A stretch of 64,000 bases of DNA from Sphingobium sp. 15-1 (lineage in GTDB: Bacteria > Pseudomonadota > Alphaproteobacteria > Sphingomonadales > Sphingomonadaceae): the NCBI RefSeq assembly GCF_013375535.1, contig NZ_JABXJG010000001.1, positions 2,108,001-2,172,000 of the forward strand. The letters run 5' to 3'. Each line of letters begins with the position of its first letter. Positions within the stretch are counted from its first letter, which is position 1. A program made the translations under genes and the position numbers. The notes beneath the pieces were generated by a model. The model saw nothing but the letters and a program-made list of their open reading frames with translations, made no database searches and had not been told where the DNA came from. This document shows, piece after piece, positions 18,754-27,994 of this stretch.

Positions 18754-19386
18754 ATGCCGCATGGAGAAATGATCGCGAACAAGCGGGTTCTGTTCGTGAT
18801 GGCGGTGGAGGATGAATATGGCCCCCATCTCAAGGCCCGCTTCGATCCGCTGATGGTCGGCGTCGGTCCGGTGGAGGCGGCGCTCCATAGCGGGCTGGCG
18901 CTCCAGCGGCTGGAACGGGATGCCGCCTTGCCCGATCTGGTCGTGTCCCTGGGGTCGGCGGGATCGCGCATCTGCACCTTGGGCGAGGTCTATCAGGTTT
19001 CCAGCGTGTCCTGGCGCGACATGGACGCCTCCCGCCTTGGTTTTCCAAAGGGCGTGACGCCCTTCGCGGACCATCCGCCGGAAATGCCGCTGCGCACGCC
19101 GCTGGAACTGCGCGCCGCGCGGCTGTCCACTGGCGCGAATATCGTGGGCGGCGAGGATTATGCCGCGATCGACGCTGATATGGTCGATATGGAAACCTTC
19201 GCGGTGGTGCGCGCCTGCCAGCGCTTCGGCGTGCCGGTGATCGGCCTGCGGGGAATATCCGACGGGCCGGGAGAACTGGCCGATATGCTGGGATGGACGC
19301 AATTGCTGGCCCTGCTGGACGAAAGGCTGGCGCAGGCGGTGGATATGCTGGCGGAGGCGCTTGGAGGCGAAGCGGTGCCGGAGTGA
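18754..19386 (+). CDS. 5'-methylthioadenosine/S-adenosylhomocysteine nucleosidase-like protein
   Basis: A phosphorylase/nucleosidase fold protein of 210 residues. It has the ordered features of MTA/SAH nucleosidases: VLFVMAVEDEYG near the start, VGVGPVEAA, a central VVSLGSAGS, the substrate-binding VDMETFAVVRAC and the catalytic SDGPGEL. The enzyme cleaves methylthioadenosine or S-adenosylhomocysteine to release adenine. Adenine phosphoribosyltransferase is encoded next to it (convergent), which fits adenine salvage. ATG 18754 is chosen because AGAGGG lies at a proper distance; ATG 18748 would be too close. Substrate choice within the family is not certain. Confidence 0.85.
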   Translation: MPHGEMIANKRVLFVMAVEDEYGPHLKARFDPLMVGVGPVEAALHSGLALQRLERDAALPDLVVSLGSAGSRICTLGEVYQVSSVSWRDMDASRLGFPKGVTPFADHPPEMPLRTPLELRAARLSTGANIVGGEDYAAIDADMVDMETFAVVRACQRFGVPVIGLRGISDGPGELADMLGWTQLLALLDERLAQAVDMLAEALGGEAVPE

Positions 19387-19428
19387 AGGGAAGGGTGGAA
19401 GGAGGACATCGAGTTTGCGCTAGGTGAA

Positions 19429-19516
19429 CCGTGCTCCTGCGCAGGCAGGAGCCCAGTCCCGCCCTAGTGGATCATCGCACCGTCTGAACTGGGCTCCTGC
19501 CTGCGCAGGAGCATGC
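19429..19516. repeat. Palindromic intergenic repeat, family A (copy 2)
   Basis: CCGTGCTCCTGCGCAGGCAG faces CTGCCTGCGCAGGAGCATG across about 40 bases, with CCCAGT and ACTGGG as inner arms. It lies between the convergent nucleosidase and apt genes. Compared with the other copies the loop GAAG is changed to GCAG on both arms, that is, compensated change. Confidence 0.88.
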
Positions 19517-19586
19517 ACCGCTTAACGGTAGCCAATGGCACTCCAGCCATTACCCTCCACGGATAGTTCGTGCAATTCCACCCCGA

Positions 19587-20123
19587 TCAATGCCCTTCAA
19601 AGGCGATGATCGCCGCCGACGCCACGCCATCGGCTTCCAGCGCAGCCATGCCGCCCAGATCGGGCAGGTCGATGGCGAAGAGCGCCATCAGCACGGTCGC
19701 GCCCTGTTCGCGGATGAGCTGCGCCGCCGCGAGCGCGGTCCCGCCGGTCGCGATCAGATCGTCCACCAGCACCACCCGCGCCCCGTCCGGAATCTGCCCT
19801 TCATGCAGTTCCAGCCGGTCGGTGCCATATTCCAGCACATAATCGATGCCCACCGTCTTGCCGGGGAGCTTGCCCTTCTTGCGCACGGGCACGAACCCCA
19901 CGCCCAGCGCATGGGCCAGCGCCGCGCCCAGGATGAAGCCCCGCGCCTCGATCCCCACGATGAATCCTGGATCGAGCGGTCGGGCGACCGCCGCCATGCG
20001 CTCCACCAGTTCGGTCAATCCCGCGCCGTCCGCCAACAGAGTCGTGATGTCCCGGAACTGGATGCCGGGCTTGGGGAAGTCGGGGATGGTGCGGACCAGG
20101 GCCGCCAGACTGTCAGCGCTCAT
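19587..20123 (-). CDS. apt: Adenine phosphoribosyltransferase
   Basis: A 178-residue purine salvage enzyme joining adenine to PRPP to give AMP. It shows the family order: IPDFPKPGIQFRDITTLL at the N-terminus, GIEARGFILGAALA, and the PRPP-binding loop VVLVDDLIATGGTALAAA near residue 121. Size is normal for apt. It can use adenine released by the nucleosidase encoded next door. It follows the terminator of the cytochrome bc1 operon, so it is probably transcribed from its own promoter, within about 70 bases after petC. Confidence 0.95.
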   Translation of the reverse strand: MSADSLAALVRTIPDFPKPGIQFRDITTLLADGAGLTELVERMAAVARPLDPGFIVGIEARGFILGAALAHALGVGFVPVRKKGKLPGKTVGIDYVLEYGTDRLELHEGQIPDGARVVLVDDLIATGGTALAAAQLIREQGATVLMALFAIDLPDLGGMAALEADGVASAAIIAFEGH

Positions 20124-20137
20124 TTGAAGCCCTCATA

Positions 20138-20168
20138 AGAAAAGGGGGCCCGGTTTCCCGCGCCCCCT
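20138..20168 (-). terminator. Rho-independent terminator of the cytochrome bc1 operon
   Basis: On the minus strand GGGGGC, a GC-rich inner stem closed by a GAAA loop, and GCCCCC are followed by TTTTCTT. It lies 25 bases beyond the petC stop and before apt. Confidence 0.85.
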
Positions 20169-20192
20169 CCGATGTTTTGTTTCAGCTCGCGA

Positions 20193-21041
20193 TCAGGCGG
20201 CCTTTTTCTTGTCCGCCCAGATATTCTGATAGGCCATATAAGCCAAGCCCGTCGCGATCAGCAGGAAGAAGATCGTCGCCAGACCCGCGCGCCGGCGGTT
20301 TTCCAGCTTGGGCTCCGCCGTCCACGTCAGGAAGGCCGCGACGTCCTGCGCCATCTGGTCGACCGACGCCTTGGTGCCGTCGCCATAGGTCACTTGACCG
20401 TCGGCCGTCAGCGGCGGCGCCATGGCCAAGTTCAGGTTGGCGAAATAGGGGTTGTAGTGCAGCCCCTCCGGCGTCTTGGCGTCGGGGAATTCCTTCAGCA
20501 ACTCGGCCGGCTGCGCCTGGAAGCCCGTCAGCAGCGAATAGACATAGGCGCTGCCATGGTGGCGGGCCTTGGTCATCAGCGAGAGATCCGGCGGGATCGC
20601 ATTGTTGTTCGCCGCCGCCGCCGCGACATTGTTCGCGAAGGGCTTGGGGAAATAATCCGCCGGGATCGGATCGCGGGTCGACATCTCACCCGTCTTGGGG
20701 TCGACGTCGGGGGTCTTGATCGCCCACTGCTTGGCGATCGCCTTGATCTCCGCCTCGTTATAACCAATGCCCTTGAGGTCGCGGAAAGCGACGAACTTCA
20801 GGCTGTGGCAGGCTGAGCAGACTTCCTTGAACACCTGGAAACCGCGCTGGAGCTGCGCCTGGTCGAACTTGCCGAAGGGGCCATCGAACGAGAAAGCGAC
20901 ATGCTTGGGATCGCGGTGGAATTCATGCTCCACCGTGACCGCCGGCGGCTCGGTGACATAGGCCACCGCACCCACCAGGAAGGAAACCAGCAGCCAGCCC
21001 GCGAAAAAGAGGCCGACGAGAAATGCGCCAATGCGAACCAT
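20193..21041 (-). CDS. petC: Cytochrome c1 subunit of the bc1 complex
   Basis: The haem-c subunit of ubiquinol:cytochrome c oxidoreductase (282 residues). It passes electrons from the Rieske protein to soluble cytochrome c on the periplasmic side. There is an N-terminal hydrophobic export segment, the haem attachment motif C75-S-A-C-H79, and a C-terminal membrane anchor (about 252-275, ATIFFLLIATGLAYMAY). It is last in petA-petB-petC, 15 bases after petB, and is followed by a terminator. Confidence 0.95.
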   Translation of the reverse strand: MVRIGAFLVGLFFAGWLLVSFLVGAVAYVTEPPAVTVEHEFHRDPKHVAFSFDGPFGKFDQAQLQRGFQVFKEVCSACHSLKFVAFRDLKGIGYNEAEIKAIAKQWAIKTPDVDPKTGEMSTRDPIPADYFPKPFANNVAAAAANNNAIPPDLSLMTKARHHGSAYVYSLLTGFQAQPAELLKEFPDAKTPEGLHYNPYFANLNLAMAPPLTADGQVTYGDGTKASVDQMAQDVAAFLTWTAEPKLENRRRAGLATIFFLLIATGLAYMAYQNIWADKKKAA

Positions 21042-21056
21042 CTTCTGTCTACCCCC

Positions 21057-22349
21057 TTATTCGGCCGGAACCGCGGCGAGTTCGCCGTCAGTCTTGCCAT
21101 ATTTCGCCAGCACCGCCTCGGTGATCGAGTTCGGCAGCGGCAGCGGCTTTTCGAAGCGCGAGATCAGCGGCAGGATGATCAGGAAGTGGGCGAAATAATA
21201 AGCCGCCGCGACCTGGGAGATCATCACATAGGGTTCCGCCGCCGGCGCGCCGCCGCAATAACCCAGGACGAATACGTCGAGGATCAGGATCCAGAAGAAC
21301 TTCTTGAAGGTCGGGCGATAGCTGCCCGAACGCACCGGCGAGGTATCCAGCCAGGGCAGGAAGAAGAGCAGCAGGATCGACGCGAACATCGCCAGCACGC
21401 CCAGCAGCTTCGCCGGAACGAAGAAGAAGTCCACGGTGAAGGCGCGCAGGATCGCGTAGAAGGGCCAGAAATACCATTCCGGCACGATATGCGCGGGCGT
21501 CGAGAGCGGGTTCGCCTCGATATAGTTGTCCGGGTGCCCCAGATAGTTCGGCGCATAGAACAGCAGGATCGCGAAGATGATCAGGAACACGCCGGCCCCG
21601 AAACCGTCCTTCGCGGTGTAATAGGGGTGGAAGGGCACAGTGTCCTGCGGCCCCTTCACTTCCACGCCGGTCGGGTTGGACGAGCCCGGAATGTGCAGCG
21701 CCCAGATGTGCAGGATCACCACCGCCGCGATCACGAAGGGCAGCAGGAAGTGCAGCGAGAAGAAGCGGTTGAGCGAGGCGTTGCCGGGCGCGAAACCGCC
21801 GAGCAGCCAGGTCTGGATCGGCTCGCCCACCACGGGAATCGCGCCGAACAGGCCGGTGATCACCTTCGCCCCCCAATAGGACATCTGACCCCAGGGCAAC
21901 ACATAGCCCATGAAGGCGGTCGCCATCATGAGGAGGAAGATCACGAGGCCCAGCAGCCACACCATTTCGCGAGGCGCCTTATAGGAGCCGAAATAGAGGC
22001 CGCGGAAGATGTGCAGATAGACGACGATGAAGAAGAAGCTGGCGCCATTGGCATGCGCATAGCGCATCAGCCAGCCCGCATTCACGTCGCGCATCGTGTG
22101 TTCGACGGTGCTGAACGCAACCGCGGCATTGGCACCATAGTGCATCGCCATGATCACGCCGGTGACGATCTGGATCACCAGCGCAAGGCCGGCGAGTACG
22201 CCGAAGTTCCAGAAATAATTGAGGTTGCGCGGCACAGGATAGCCGGCGCCGATGGCATTGTAGACGAGGCGCGGCAAAGGCAGCTTCTCGTCGATCCACT
22301 GCATCGCGGGATGCTTGGGAGTATAATGTTCAGCCCATGGAAAGCTCAT
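21057..22349 (-). CDS. petB: Cytochrome b subunit of the bc1 complex
   Basis: The quinol-oxidising membrane subunit, 430 residues with eight expected helices. Recognisable are the Qo-site PEWYFWPFY, the haem-ligand helices around [20 protein letters not shown], and [16 protein letters not shown]. The start at 22349 (MSFPWAEHY) is preferred to the open frame to 22364, since it matches the family N-terminus and lies just after the Rieske gene. It sits between petA and petC in the normal order. Confidence 0.96.
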   Translation of the reverse strand: MSFPWAEHYTPKHPAMQWIDEKLPLPRLVYNAIGAGYPVPRNLNYFWNFGVLAGLALVIQIVTGVIMAMHYGANAAVAFSTVEHTMRDVNAGWLMRYAHANGASFFFIVVYLHIFRGLYFGSYKAPREMVWLLGLVIFLLMMATAFMGYVLPWGQMSYWGAKVITGLFGAIPVVGEPIQTWLLGGFAPGNASLNRFFSLHFLLPFVIAAVVILHIWALHIPGSSNPTGVEVKGPQDTVPFHPYYTAKDGFGAGVFLIIFAILLFYAPNYLGHPDNYIEANPLSTPAHIVPEWYFWPFYAILRAFTVDFFFVPAKLLGVLAMFASILLLFFLPWLDTSPVRSGSYRPTFKKFFWILILDVFVLGYCGGAPAAEPYVMISQVAAAYYFAHFLIILPLISRFEKPLPLPNSITEAVLAKYGKTDGELAAVPAE

Positions 22350-22360
22350 GACGGTCCCCC

Positions 22361-22939
22361 TCAACCCACGAGAATGGCGGTGTCGGAAGTGAAGCTGTAC
22401 TTCGGCACTTCCAGGTTCTTCGGCGCGGGGCCTTTGCGGATGCGGGCGGCCGTGTCGTAGGACGAACCGTGGCAGGGGCAGAAATAACCGCCGAATTCGC
22501 CACGATTCTCACCCTCGCCCGCGCCCAACGGGACGCAGCCCAGATGGGTGCAGACGCCCATGGTGATCAACCACTGCTTCTTGCCGTCGACGGTGCGTTC
22601 CTCCAGCGTCTGCGGATCGCGCAGGGTGGAGGGATCGACCTTGTCGGCCTCGGCTATTTCCTTGTCGGTCAGATGCCGGACGAACAGCGGCTGCGACCGG
22701 AAAGTGGTCTTGATCGCCTGACCCGGCTGGATCGACGAGATGTCCACCTCGGTCGAGGCGAGCGCCAGCACGTCGGCGCTGGGATTCATCTGGTCGACCA
22801 GCGGCACCACGACCGCAACGGCACCGACGCCGGCGAAACTCACCGCGGCGATATTGATGAAATCACGCCGACGAACACCATCGCCGCCCCCACCGGAGAC
22901 GGATGCCGCCTCACTCTCCATATGTTCAACGATCGCCAT
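22361..22939 (-). CDS. petA: Rieske iron-sulfur subunit of the bc1 complex
   Basis: The 2Fe-2S subunit (192 residues). The N-terminus has a twin-arginine-like signal [17 protein letters not shown] that anchors it in the membrane. The cluster ligands are in CTHLGC and CPCHGSSYD. The start is put at 22939 (MAIVEHMES); the open frame to 22957 is not supported. It is the first gene of the petABC operon and divergent from trmL, with about 200 bases between the starts that must hold both promoters. Confidence 0.95.
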   Translation of the reverse strand: MAIVEHMESEAASVSGGGGDGVRRRDFINIAAVSFAGVGAVAVVVPLVDQMNPSADVLALASTEVDISSIQPGQAIKTTFRSQPLFVRHLTDKEIAEADKVDPSTLRDPQTLEERTVDGKKQWLITMGVCTHLGCVPLGAGEGENRGEFGGYFCPCHGSSYDTAARIRKGPAPKNLEVPKYSFTSDTAILVG

Positions 22940-23142
22940 GCACCTCAACCCTTGCAAGAACGTCCTGGCCCCGCCGCATTGCCCCTTATGGCTATGTTAT
23001 CGGGGGAGCCTCGACGCCCATGCAGATGGGCGCGCCTTTCCCCCTGGCGCGGTTTGCAGGCCTGATAACCGTAGGATGCGCCATTTGCCAAGCCTTTTAG
23101 ACAGGCTAGGAGAATTAACCGCGCTGTTCTATGGCGCGGGGC

Positions 23143-23601
23143 ATGCGTATCGCCCTTTATCAACCCGAAATCGCCGGCAATGTCGGCGCGATTCTGCGCC
23201 TTGCGGCCTGCTTTTCCGTGCCCGTGGACATCATCATGCCGATGGGATTCGCCTTTTCCGACGCGAAGCTGAAGCGCGCGGCGATGGACTATGGCGCGTC
23301 GGCCGACGTGACCCGCCACGCCAATTTCGAGGCGTTCGACGCCGTCCGCCGGACCGAGGGACGGCGGCTGATGCTGATGAGCAGCCATGCCTCGCAGCGC
23401 TTGCCCGATGTCGAATTCCGCGCCGACGATATTTTGCTGATGGGATCGGAAAGCGCCGGCGTGCCGGATGCCGTCCGCGATCTGGCCGATGTGCGCGTGC
23501 GCATTCCGATGGCGCCGGGCTTTCGCTCCTTGAACATCGCCGTTTCCACGGGCATCGCGATTGCCGAGGCCCTTCGCCAGACTGGAAGTTTCCCGCAATG
23601 A
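23143..23601 (+). CDS. trmL: tRNA (cytidine/uridine-34-2'-O)-methyltransferase TrmL
   Basis: A small SPOUT (trefoil-knot) methyltransferase of 152 residues that modifies the wobble base of tRNA-Leu using S-adenosylmethionine. The knot motifs are present: EIAGNVGAILRLAA near the start, LLMGSESAGVP in the middle and RSLNIAVSTGIAIAEAL at the end. An ATG at 23131 is also in frame, but the product from 23143 (MRIALYQPE) matches the family start. The stop overlaps the hemF ATG as ATGA. Confidence 0.93.
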   Translation: MRIALYQPEIAGNVGAILRLAACFSVPVDIIMPMGFAFSDAKLKRAAMDYGASADVTRHANFEAFDAVRRTEGRRLMLMSSHASQRLPDVEFRADDILLMGSESAGVPDAVRDLADVRVRIPMAPGFRSLNIAVSTGIAIAEALRQTGSFPQ

Positions 23602-24449
23602 CCTTGACGCTCGACCCCCAACAGCAAGCCGCCCGCACCTGGTTCGAATCGCTCCGCGACCGCATCTGCGCCGAGTTCGAGGCGATCGAGCGGGAGGCAG
23701 GCTCCGACGCCCGCTTCGACTATATCGCCTGGGACCGGGAGGCGGCGGGCCTGGCGCCGGGAGAAGGCGGCGGCGGCGTGCGCGGCGTCATGAAGGGCAA
23801 GATATTCGAGAAGGTCGGCGTCAACGTCTCGACCGTAGGCGGCGCCTTCTCGCCCGAATTCGCGAAGACCATCCATGGCGCGAGCGAAGACCCCCGTTTC
23901 TTCGCCACCGGCATCAGCCTGGTCGCGCATATGGCCAACCCCCATGTGCCCGCCGTGCATATGAACACGCGCTATCTAAGGACGTCCAAAAGCTGGTTCG
24001 GCGGCGGCGCGGACCTCAATCCGCCGCTGCCCCGCGACGAGGATACGGTCCATTTCCATGATGTGCTGAAAGCCGCCTGCGACGCCCATGACGCGGACTA
24101 TTATCCGCGCTTCAAGGCCTGGGCGGACGATTATTTCTTCATCCCCCATCGTGGCGTGCATCGCGGCGTCGGCGGGATTTTCTACGATCATCTGGAGGGC
24201 GATTTCGACGCGAATTTCGCCTTCACGCGGGATGTGGGCGAGGCGTTCCTCAAGGCCTTCCCGCCGATCGTCCGGCAGCGCATGGGGGAAAGCTGGTCGC
24301 AGGAGGACTATGCCCGGATGCTAGAATGGCGCGGCCGCTATGCCGAATTCAATCTGGTGCATGATCGCGGCACGCTGTTCGGGCTCAAGACCGGGGGCAA
24401 TGTCGACGCGATCCTGATGAGCCTGCCGCCGATGGCGAGCTGGAGCTGA
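23598..24449 (+). CDS. hemF: Oxygen-dependent coproporphyrinogen III oxidase
   Basis: The aerobic enzyme that decarboxylates coproporphyrinogen III to protoporphyrinogen IX in haem synthesis, 283 residues. The family motifs are very clear: AHMANPHVPAVHMNTRYL, SWFGGGADLNP, FIPHRGVHRGVGGIFYDHL and EFNLVHDRGTLFGL. The start overlaps the trmL stop by four bases, so the upstream extension of the frame is not coding. A GNAT-protein gene starts 2 bases after the stop. Confidence 0.96.
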   Translation: MTLTLDPQQQAARTWFESLRDRICAEFEAIEREAGSDARFDYIAWDREAAGLAPGEGGGGVRGVMKGKIFEKVGVNVSTVGGAFSPEFAKTIHGASEDPRFFATGISLVAHMANPHVPAVHMNTRYLRTSKSWFGGGADLNPPLPRDEDTVHFHDVLKAACDAHDADYYPRFKAWADDYFFIPHRGVHRGVGGIFYDHLEGDFDANFAFTRDVGEAFLKAFPPIVRQRMGESWSQEDYARMLEWRGRYAEFNLVHDRGTLFGLKTGGNVDAILMSLPPMASWS

Positions 24450-24451
24450 TA

Positions 24452-25051
24452 GTGAGCCTGACGCCCGTCCCCGACGACCAGATCGCGACCATCGTCACGC
24501 ATCTGGAGATGCGGGAGCGGCCCCGACCCGCGCCCATTCCGCCCGCCCCGTTGCGGCTGGTGCCGTGGAAGGTGCCGACGCCCGACGCCTATAGGACGCT
24601 GTTTCGCCGCGTCGGGGAGCCATGGCTGTGGTTTTCCCGGCTGGCGATGGATGATGCCGCGCTGACGGCGATCATCCACGATCCCGCTGTGGAGGTCTAT
24701 GCCGTGACCGACCTGCGCGGGGTGGAGGTCGGGCTGCTTGAGCTGGATTTCCGTTCCCCGCCCGATTGCGAGCTGGCCTTTTTCGGGCTGATCCCCGATC
24801 TCACCGGCAAGGGGCTGGGCCAATGGCTGATGGCGCAGGCAAAGACGCTGGCCTGGCGCAAGCAGGTCACGCGCTTCTGGGTGCATAGCTGCACGCTCGA
24901 CAGTCCGGCGGCGCTGGGTTTCTACCGGAAGGCGGGGTTCGTGCCTTATAAGCGGGAGGTGGAGATTTTCGCTGATCCGCGACTGGCGGGTCTATTGCCG
25001 CCCGATGCCGCACCGCATGTGCCGATGCTGGATCAAACGCCCTCCGCCTGA
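24452..25051 (+). CDS. GNAT-family N-acetyltransferase
   Basis: A 199-residue protein with an acetyltransferase domain in its C-terminal two thirds. The acetyl-CoA binding pattern is [21 protein letters not shown] near residues 108-128, followed by the helix-strand pair ending [15 protein letters not shown]. The first 70 residues are proline-rich and may be an extra lid. Translation starts at a GTG 2 bases after the hemF stop, implying co-translation with hemF. The acceptor substrate is unknown. Its 3' end overlaps the convergent membrane-protein gene by 19 bases. Confidence 0.82.
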   Translation: MSLTPVPDDQIATIVTHLEMRERPRPAPIPPAPLRLVPWKVPTPDAYRTLFRRVGEPWLWFSRLAMDDAALTAIIHDPAVEVYAVTDLRGVEVGLLELDFRSPPDCELAFFGLIPDLTGKGLGQWLMAQAKTLAWRKQVTRFWVHSCTLDSPAALGFYRKAGFVPYKREVEIFADPRLAGLLPPDAAPHVPMLDQTPSA

Positions 25052-25821
25052 CGATAGAGGCGCGCCAGCATCACCAGCATATAGACTTGCACCACGGTCG
25101 AGACGGCGGCGGCCGCCACCCCGCCGATCAGCCGCCCGCTGGTCTGCCCGCCGATCAGCGTGCCGACCACGCCGAACACGGACTGCGCGGCGCCCCCGAT
25201 AATGGCCGACAGCAAAGTCAGCACCAGGACGAAGCCGAACAGCCGCCAGAAATGGCCGCGCGTCAGGGCCCAGCCATGGCGCAGCGACGCCATCACCCCC
25301 TCCGTCCCGTCGATCACCACGGGATTGAGCAGCAGCAGCCGCACGCTGGCGAAGACGGTGACGGCGACCACCCCCGCGCCGAGCAGCAGCGCCAGGGTCG
25401 CCGCCAGCGGCTTGGCCACCAGCGTCAGCACGGTCACGACCAGCGTCGCGGCGATCACCGCCCCGGCCAGGAAACCCGCCACCACCAGCGCCACGCCCAG
25501 CAGCACCGGCAGGCGCGCGAAGCTCAGCCGCAGCGCTTCGCCCACGCTGATGCCGGGGCGCAGCGCCAGCGCGAACAGGGTCAGCGATCCGAACCAAATG
25601 ATGATCACCGCCAGCATCATCGCCAGCCAGAAGCTGCCCGGCACCTGCGGCATGGTGGTTTCCGACAGGGTCCATTTGGCGAGTTCGGGCGGCGTCATTT
25701 CCTGAATGATCAGGCCCGGCAGCGCCACGAACAGCAAGGCGACAGGGAAGAGCAGGCTCTTTTCGCGGGAGACGAAGGCGACCGCCTCCTCCCAAGCCTT
25801 GCCGATGGACATTGTCGCCAT
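25033..25821 (-). CDS. Multi-pass membrane protein resembling the GDPD membrane domain (glycerophosphoryl diester phosphodiesterase-type)
   Basis: A very hydrophobic protein of 262 residues from the ATG at 25821 ([14 protein letters not shown]). About six membrane segments are visible, with a conserved-looking central loop [21 protein letters not shown]. This pattern resembles the membrane-only domain found beside some glycerophosphodiester phosphodiesterases and in small alphaproteobacterial YciC-like proteins. No catalytic phosphodiesterase motif is present, so no enzymatic role is proposed. The frame continues upstream to 25923 without support. It is divergent from lipB. Confidence 0.65.
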   Translation of the reverse strand: MATMSIGKAWEEAVAFVSREKSLLFPVALLFVALPGLIIQEMTPPELAKWTLSETTMPQVPGSFWLAMMLAVIIIWFGSLTLFALALRPGISVGEALRLSFARLPVLLGVALVVAGFLAGAVIAATLVVTVLTLVAKPLAATLALLLGAGVVAVTVFASVRLLLLNPVVIDGTEGVMASLRHGWALTRGHFWRLFGFVLVLTLLSAIIGGAAQSVFGVVGTLIGGQTSGRLIGGVAAAAVSTVVQVYMLVMLARLYRQAEGV

Positions 25822-25932
25822 ATCTTTAACCCTGTTGTCTATGGTGGCATCGCTGCCCGCTTTGCGCGCGATGCTTTCGGAAAAACGCGGAGGAGACTTG
25901 ATCGCTCGCTCATGCCAAGTCAAGGAAGCGCC

Positions 25933-26631
25933 ATGTCGTCCCTGCCCGAACCCTTAGCCCAAGCGATTGAGTGGCGCGTGGAAAGCGCGCCCGTCGACTA
26001 TCCCGCCGCGCTGGCGGAAATGGAAGCGCGGGCGGCCGCGATCTACGAGGGGCAGGCCCGCGAACGGGTCTGGCTGCTCGAACATCCGGCTCTCTATACG
26101 GCGGGCACCAGCGCCGATCCGGCCGAACTGCTCGACCCGCGCTTTCCGGTGCACGATGCCGGGCGCGGCGGACGCTATACCTATCATGGGCCTGGACAGC
26201 GGATCGGCTATCTCAACATCGACCTTGGCAAGCGCGGCAAGGATGTGCGCAATTTCGTCCATCATCTGGAGGGCTGGATGATCGACGCGCTGGGCGACCT
26301 GGGCATAGCGGCGCGGCGCGCGGAGGGGCGCATCGGCATCTGGACCGACGACCGGGAGGGACGGGAGGCGAAGATCGGCGCGCTTGGCATAAGGGTGCGG
26401 CGCTGGGTCACGCTTCATGGTTTTTCGATCAATGTCGATCCCGATCTGTCCCATTTCGGAGGCATCGTGCCGTGCGGCCTTGCCGAATATCCCGTGACCA
26501 GCATCGCCGCCCTGGGCGCGAAAGCGTCGATGGCGGAACTGGACGAGGCGCTGGCCCGGCATTTTCCCGCCTTTATCGGCCGGCTGCGCCGCTGCCCCCC
26601 GGGGCTTGAGCAATGCGAGACACGCCGCTAG
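25933..26631 (+). CDS. lipB: Octanoyltransferase LipB
   Basis: This enzyme transfers octanoyl from acyl carrier protein to lipoyl domains, the first step of lipoate assembly, 232 residues. It has [16 protein letters not shown] near residue 77, the catalytic Lys in [17 protein letters not shown] and the catalytic Cys in [16 protein letters not shown] precedes the ATG at 25933. The open frame extends far upstream but has no family match. The length is normal. Confidence 0.95.
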   Translation: MSSLPEPLAQAIEWRVESAPVDYPAALAEMEARAAAIYEGQARERVWLLEHPALYTAGTSADPAELLDPRFPVHDAGRGGRYTYHGPGQRIGYLNIDLGKRGKDVRNFVHHLEGWMIDALGDLGIAARRAEGRIGIWTDDREGREAKIGALGIRVRRWVTLHGFSINVDPDLSHFGGIVPCGLAEYPVTSIAALGAKASMAELDEALARHFPAFIGRLRRCPPGLEQCETRR

Positions 26632-26693
26632 GGTCGCCGCTTTCGCCAGGTGGGGGGCTACCGGGCATGCTTGACAGGCTTAAGGAGACCCGG

Positions 26694-27002
26694 ATGCGTC
26701 CTGACGCGAAGACGATGACGACAAGGCTGATTTCGGTTGGACTGATGGCGGCGGGCTGCATCGCCCTGGCCGGATGCGGCAGCAAGAAGGAAAGCAGCAC
26801 CGCTGTTCCGATGAACAATCTGGAAGTGGCCGACGGCACCGCCACCGACGCCATGACCGACCTGGACGGCGTGCAGAGCGAGGGCACGGCTATGGCCCTG
26901 CCCGCAAACCGCAGCGACAATGCGGCCGCCCCGGCCGCGGCGCCGAAGAATGAGAGCGAGGAAAAGCCCGCCGCCGATACGGAAGTGCTGTCGGATCAAT
27001 AG
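26694..27002 (+). CDS. Small lipoprotein of unknown function (102 aa)
   Basis: A short envelope protein with a lipoprotein signal: a basic start, hydrophobic core SVGLMAAGCIALAG and lipobox LAGC giving a predicted lipidated Cys near residue 26. The rest is low-complexity, Ala/Glu/Asp-rich and probably disordered. AAGGAG sits 7 bases before the ATG at 26694, which decides the start over the ATG at 26667. No family is recognised. It follows lipB by about 60 bases. Confidence 0.65.
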   Translation: MRPDAKTMTTRLISVGLMAAGCIALAGCGSKKESSTAVPMNNLEVADGTATDAMTDLDGVQSEGTAMALPANRSDNAAAPAAAPKNESEEKPAADTEVLSDQ

Positions 27003-27077
27003 GCTGGCGTCCGCGTTCAGCCATGATACAGACGGGCAGGGCATAGTCCGCAGCATTTCTTCCGAAGAGGGATTTCG

Positions 27078-27785
27078 ATGACATTCCGTTCCACGGTACG
27101 CAGCTCCCTTGGGCGCCGGGCCGCTCTGGGATTGGCCGTTCTGGCGGCGCCGCTGCTGACGCAACCGGCCGCGGCGCAATTCTTCTGGTCGCCGCCCGAT
27201 TTCTCCACCCCGCCCCTGACCGATGCGGAGGCGGCGACCGCGCTTGGCCTGCCCGGCGCGACCCCGGCGGAGATCAAGGCGGGGCTGGTGTGGAATCTGC
27301 GCGCGGCATTGAACGTCGCGGCGCTGCAATGCCAGTTCGAACCGACCCTGCTGTCGATCAGCAACTATAATGCGATGATCGCCCATCATGACGCCGAACT
27401 GGACGCGGCGCAGGCCACGCTGCTCGGCTATTTCCAGCGGACCGTCGGCAAGGGCAAGCCCGGCCAGATGGCGGCGGATCAATATGGGACGCGCATCTAT
27501 TCGGGCTATTCGACGGTGCAGGCGCAGCGCGGCTTCTGCCAGGCGGCGGCGCTGGTCGGACGGCAGGCGATCTTCGCCCAGCGCGGCACGCTCAACGACG
27601 TGGCGCGGGGTGGGCTCGGCTCGATCAAGAAGTCGCTGATCCTGGCGGGCGAGCAATATTATGGCGATCCGGGGCGGAGCTATTCGCTGGCGCTGCCCTC
27701 CTTCGATCCCAAATGCTGGAAGAAGGGCAAGATGCTGCCCGCCTGCCAGATTGCGTGGAACCAGAAGATCGGGGTTCAGCCCTGA
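27078..27785 (+). CDS. Secreted protein of unknown function (235 aa)
   Basis: The N-terminus is a Sec signal peptide with cleavage near residue 34 (QPAAAQF). The mature protein of about 200 residues is mostly helical by composition and contains four cysteines (CQF, GFCQ, KCW, PACQ) that could form two disulfides. A GAAGAGGGA ribosome site precedes the ATG. No enzyme motif is seen. A periplasmic or secreted structural role is possible but unsupported. Confidence 0.75.
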   Translation: MTFRSTVRSSLGRRAALGLAVLAAPLLTQPAAAQFFWSPPDFSTPPLTDAEAATALGLPGATPAEIKAGLVWNLRAALNVAALQCQFEPTLLSISNYNAMIAHHDAELDAAQATLLGYFQRTVGKGKPGQMAADQYGTRIYSGYSTVQAQRGFCQAAALVGRQAIFAQRGTLNDVARGGLGSIKKSLILAGEQYYGDPGRSYSLALPSFDPKCWKKGKMLPACQIAWNQKIGVQP

Positions 27786-27840
27786 GGGATTGATGGCTGG
27801 GATTGGCCAATAGGGGACGTAAGCTGGCCTATCCCTCATT

Positions 27841-27952
27841 CGTCATGCTGAACTTGTTTCAGCATCCATTTCTCCCCACGAACCAAGGCTCAATCCGGAG
27901 GAATGGACCCTGAGCCGCAGGCCAGCGCAGCTAAACAAGTTCAGGGTGACGA
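27841..27952. repeat. Palindromic intergenic repeat, family B (copy 1)
   Basis: CGTCATGCTGAACTTGTTTC at one end faces AACAAGTTCAGGGTGACG at the other, about 75 bases apart. A better-preserved second copy is at 60674-60763. The element sits between the convergent secreted-protein gene and queE. Confidence 0.85.
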
Positions 27953-27994
27953 TTATGGAAACGGCAGGAAACCACCCAATCCAGTCAGCGCCCT

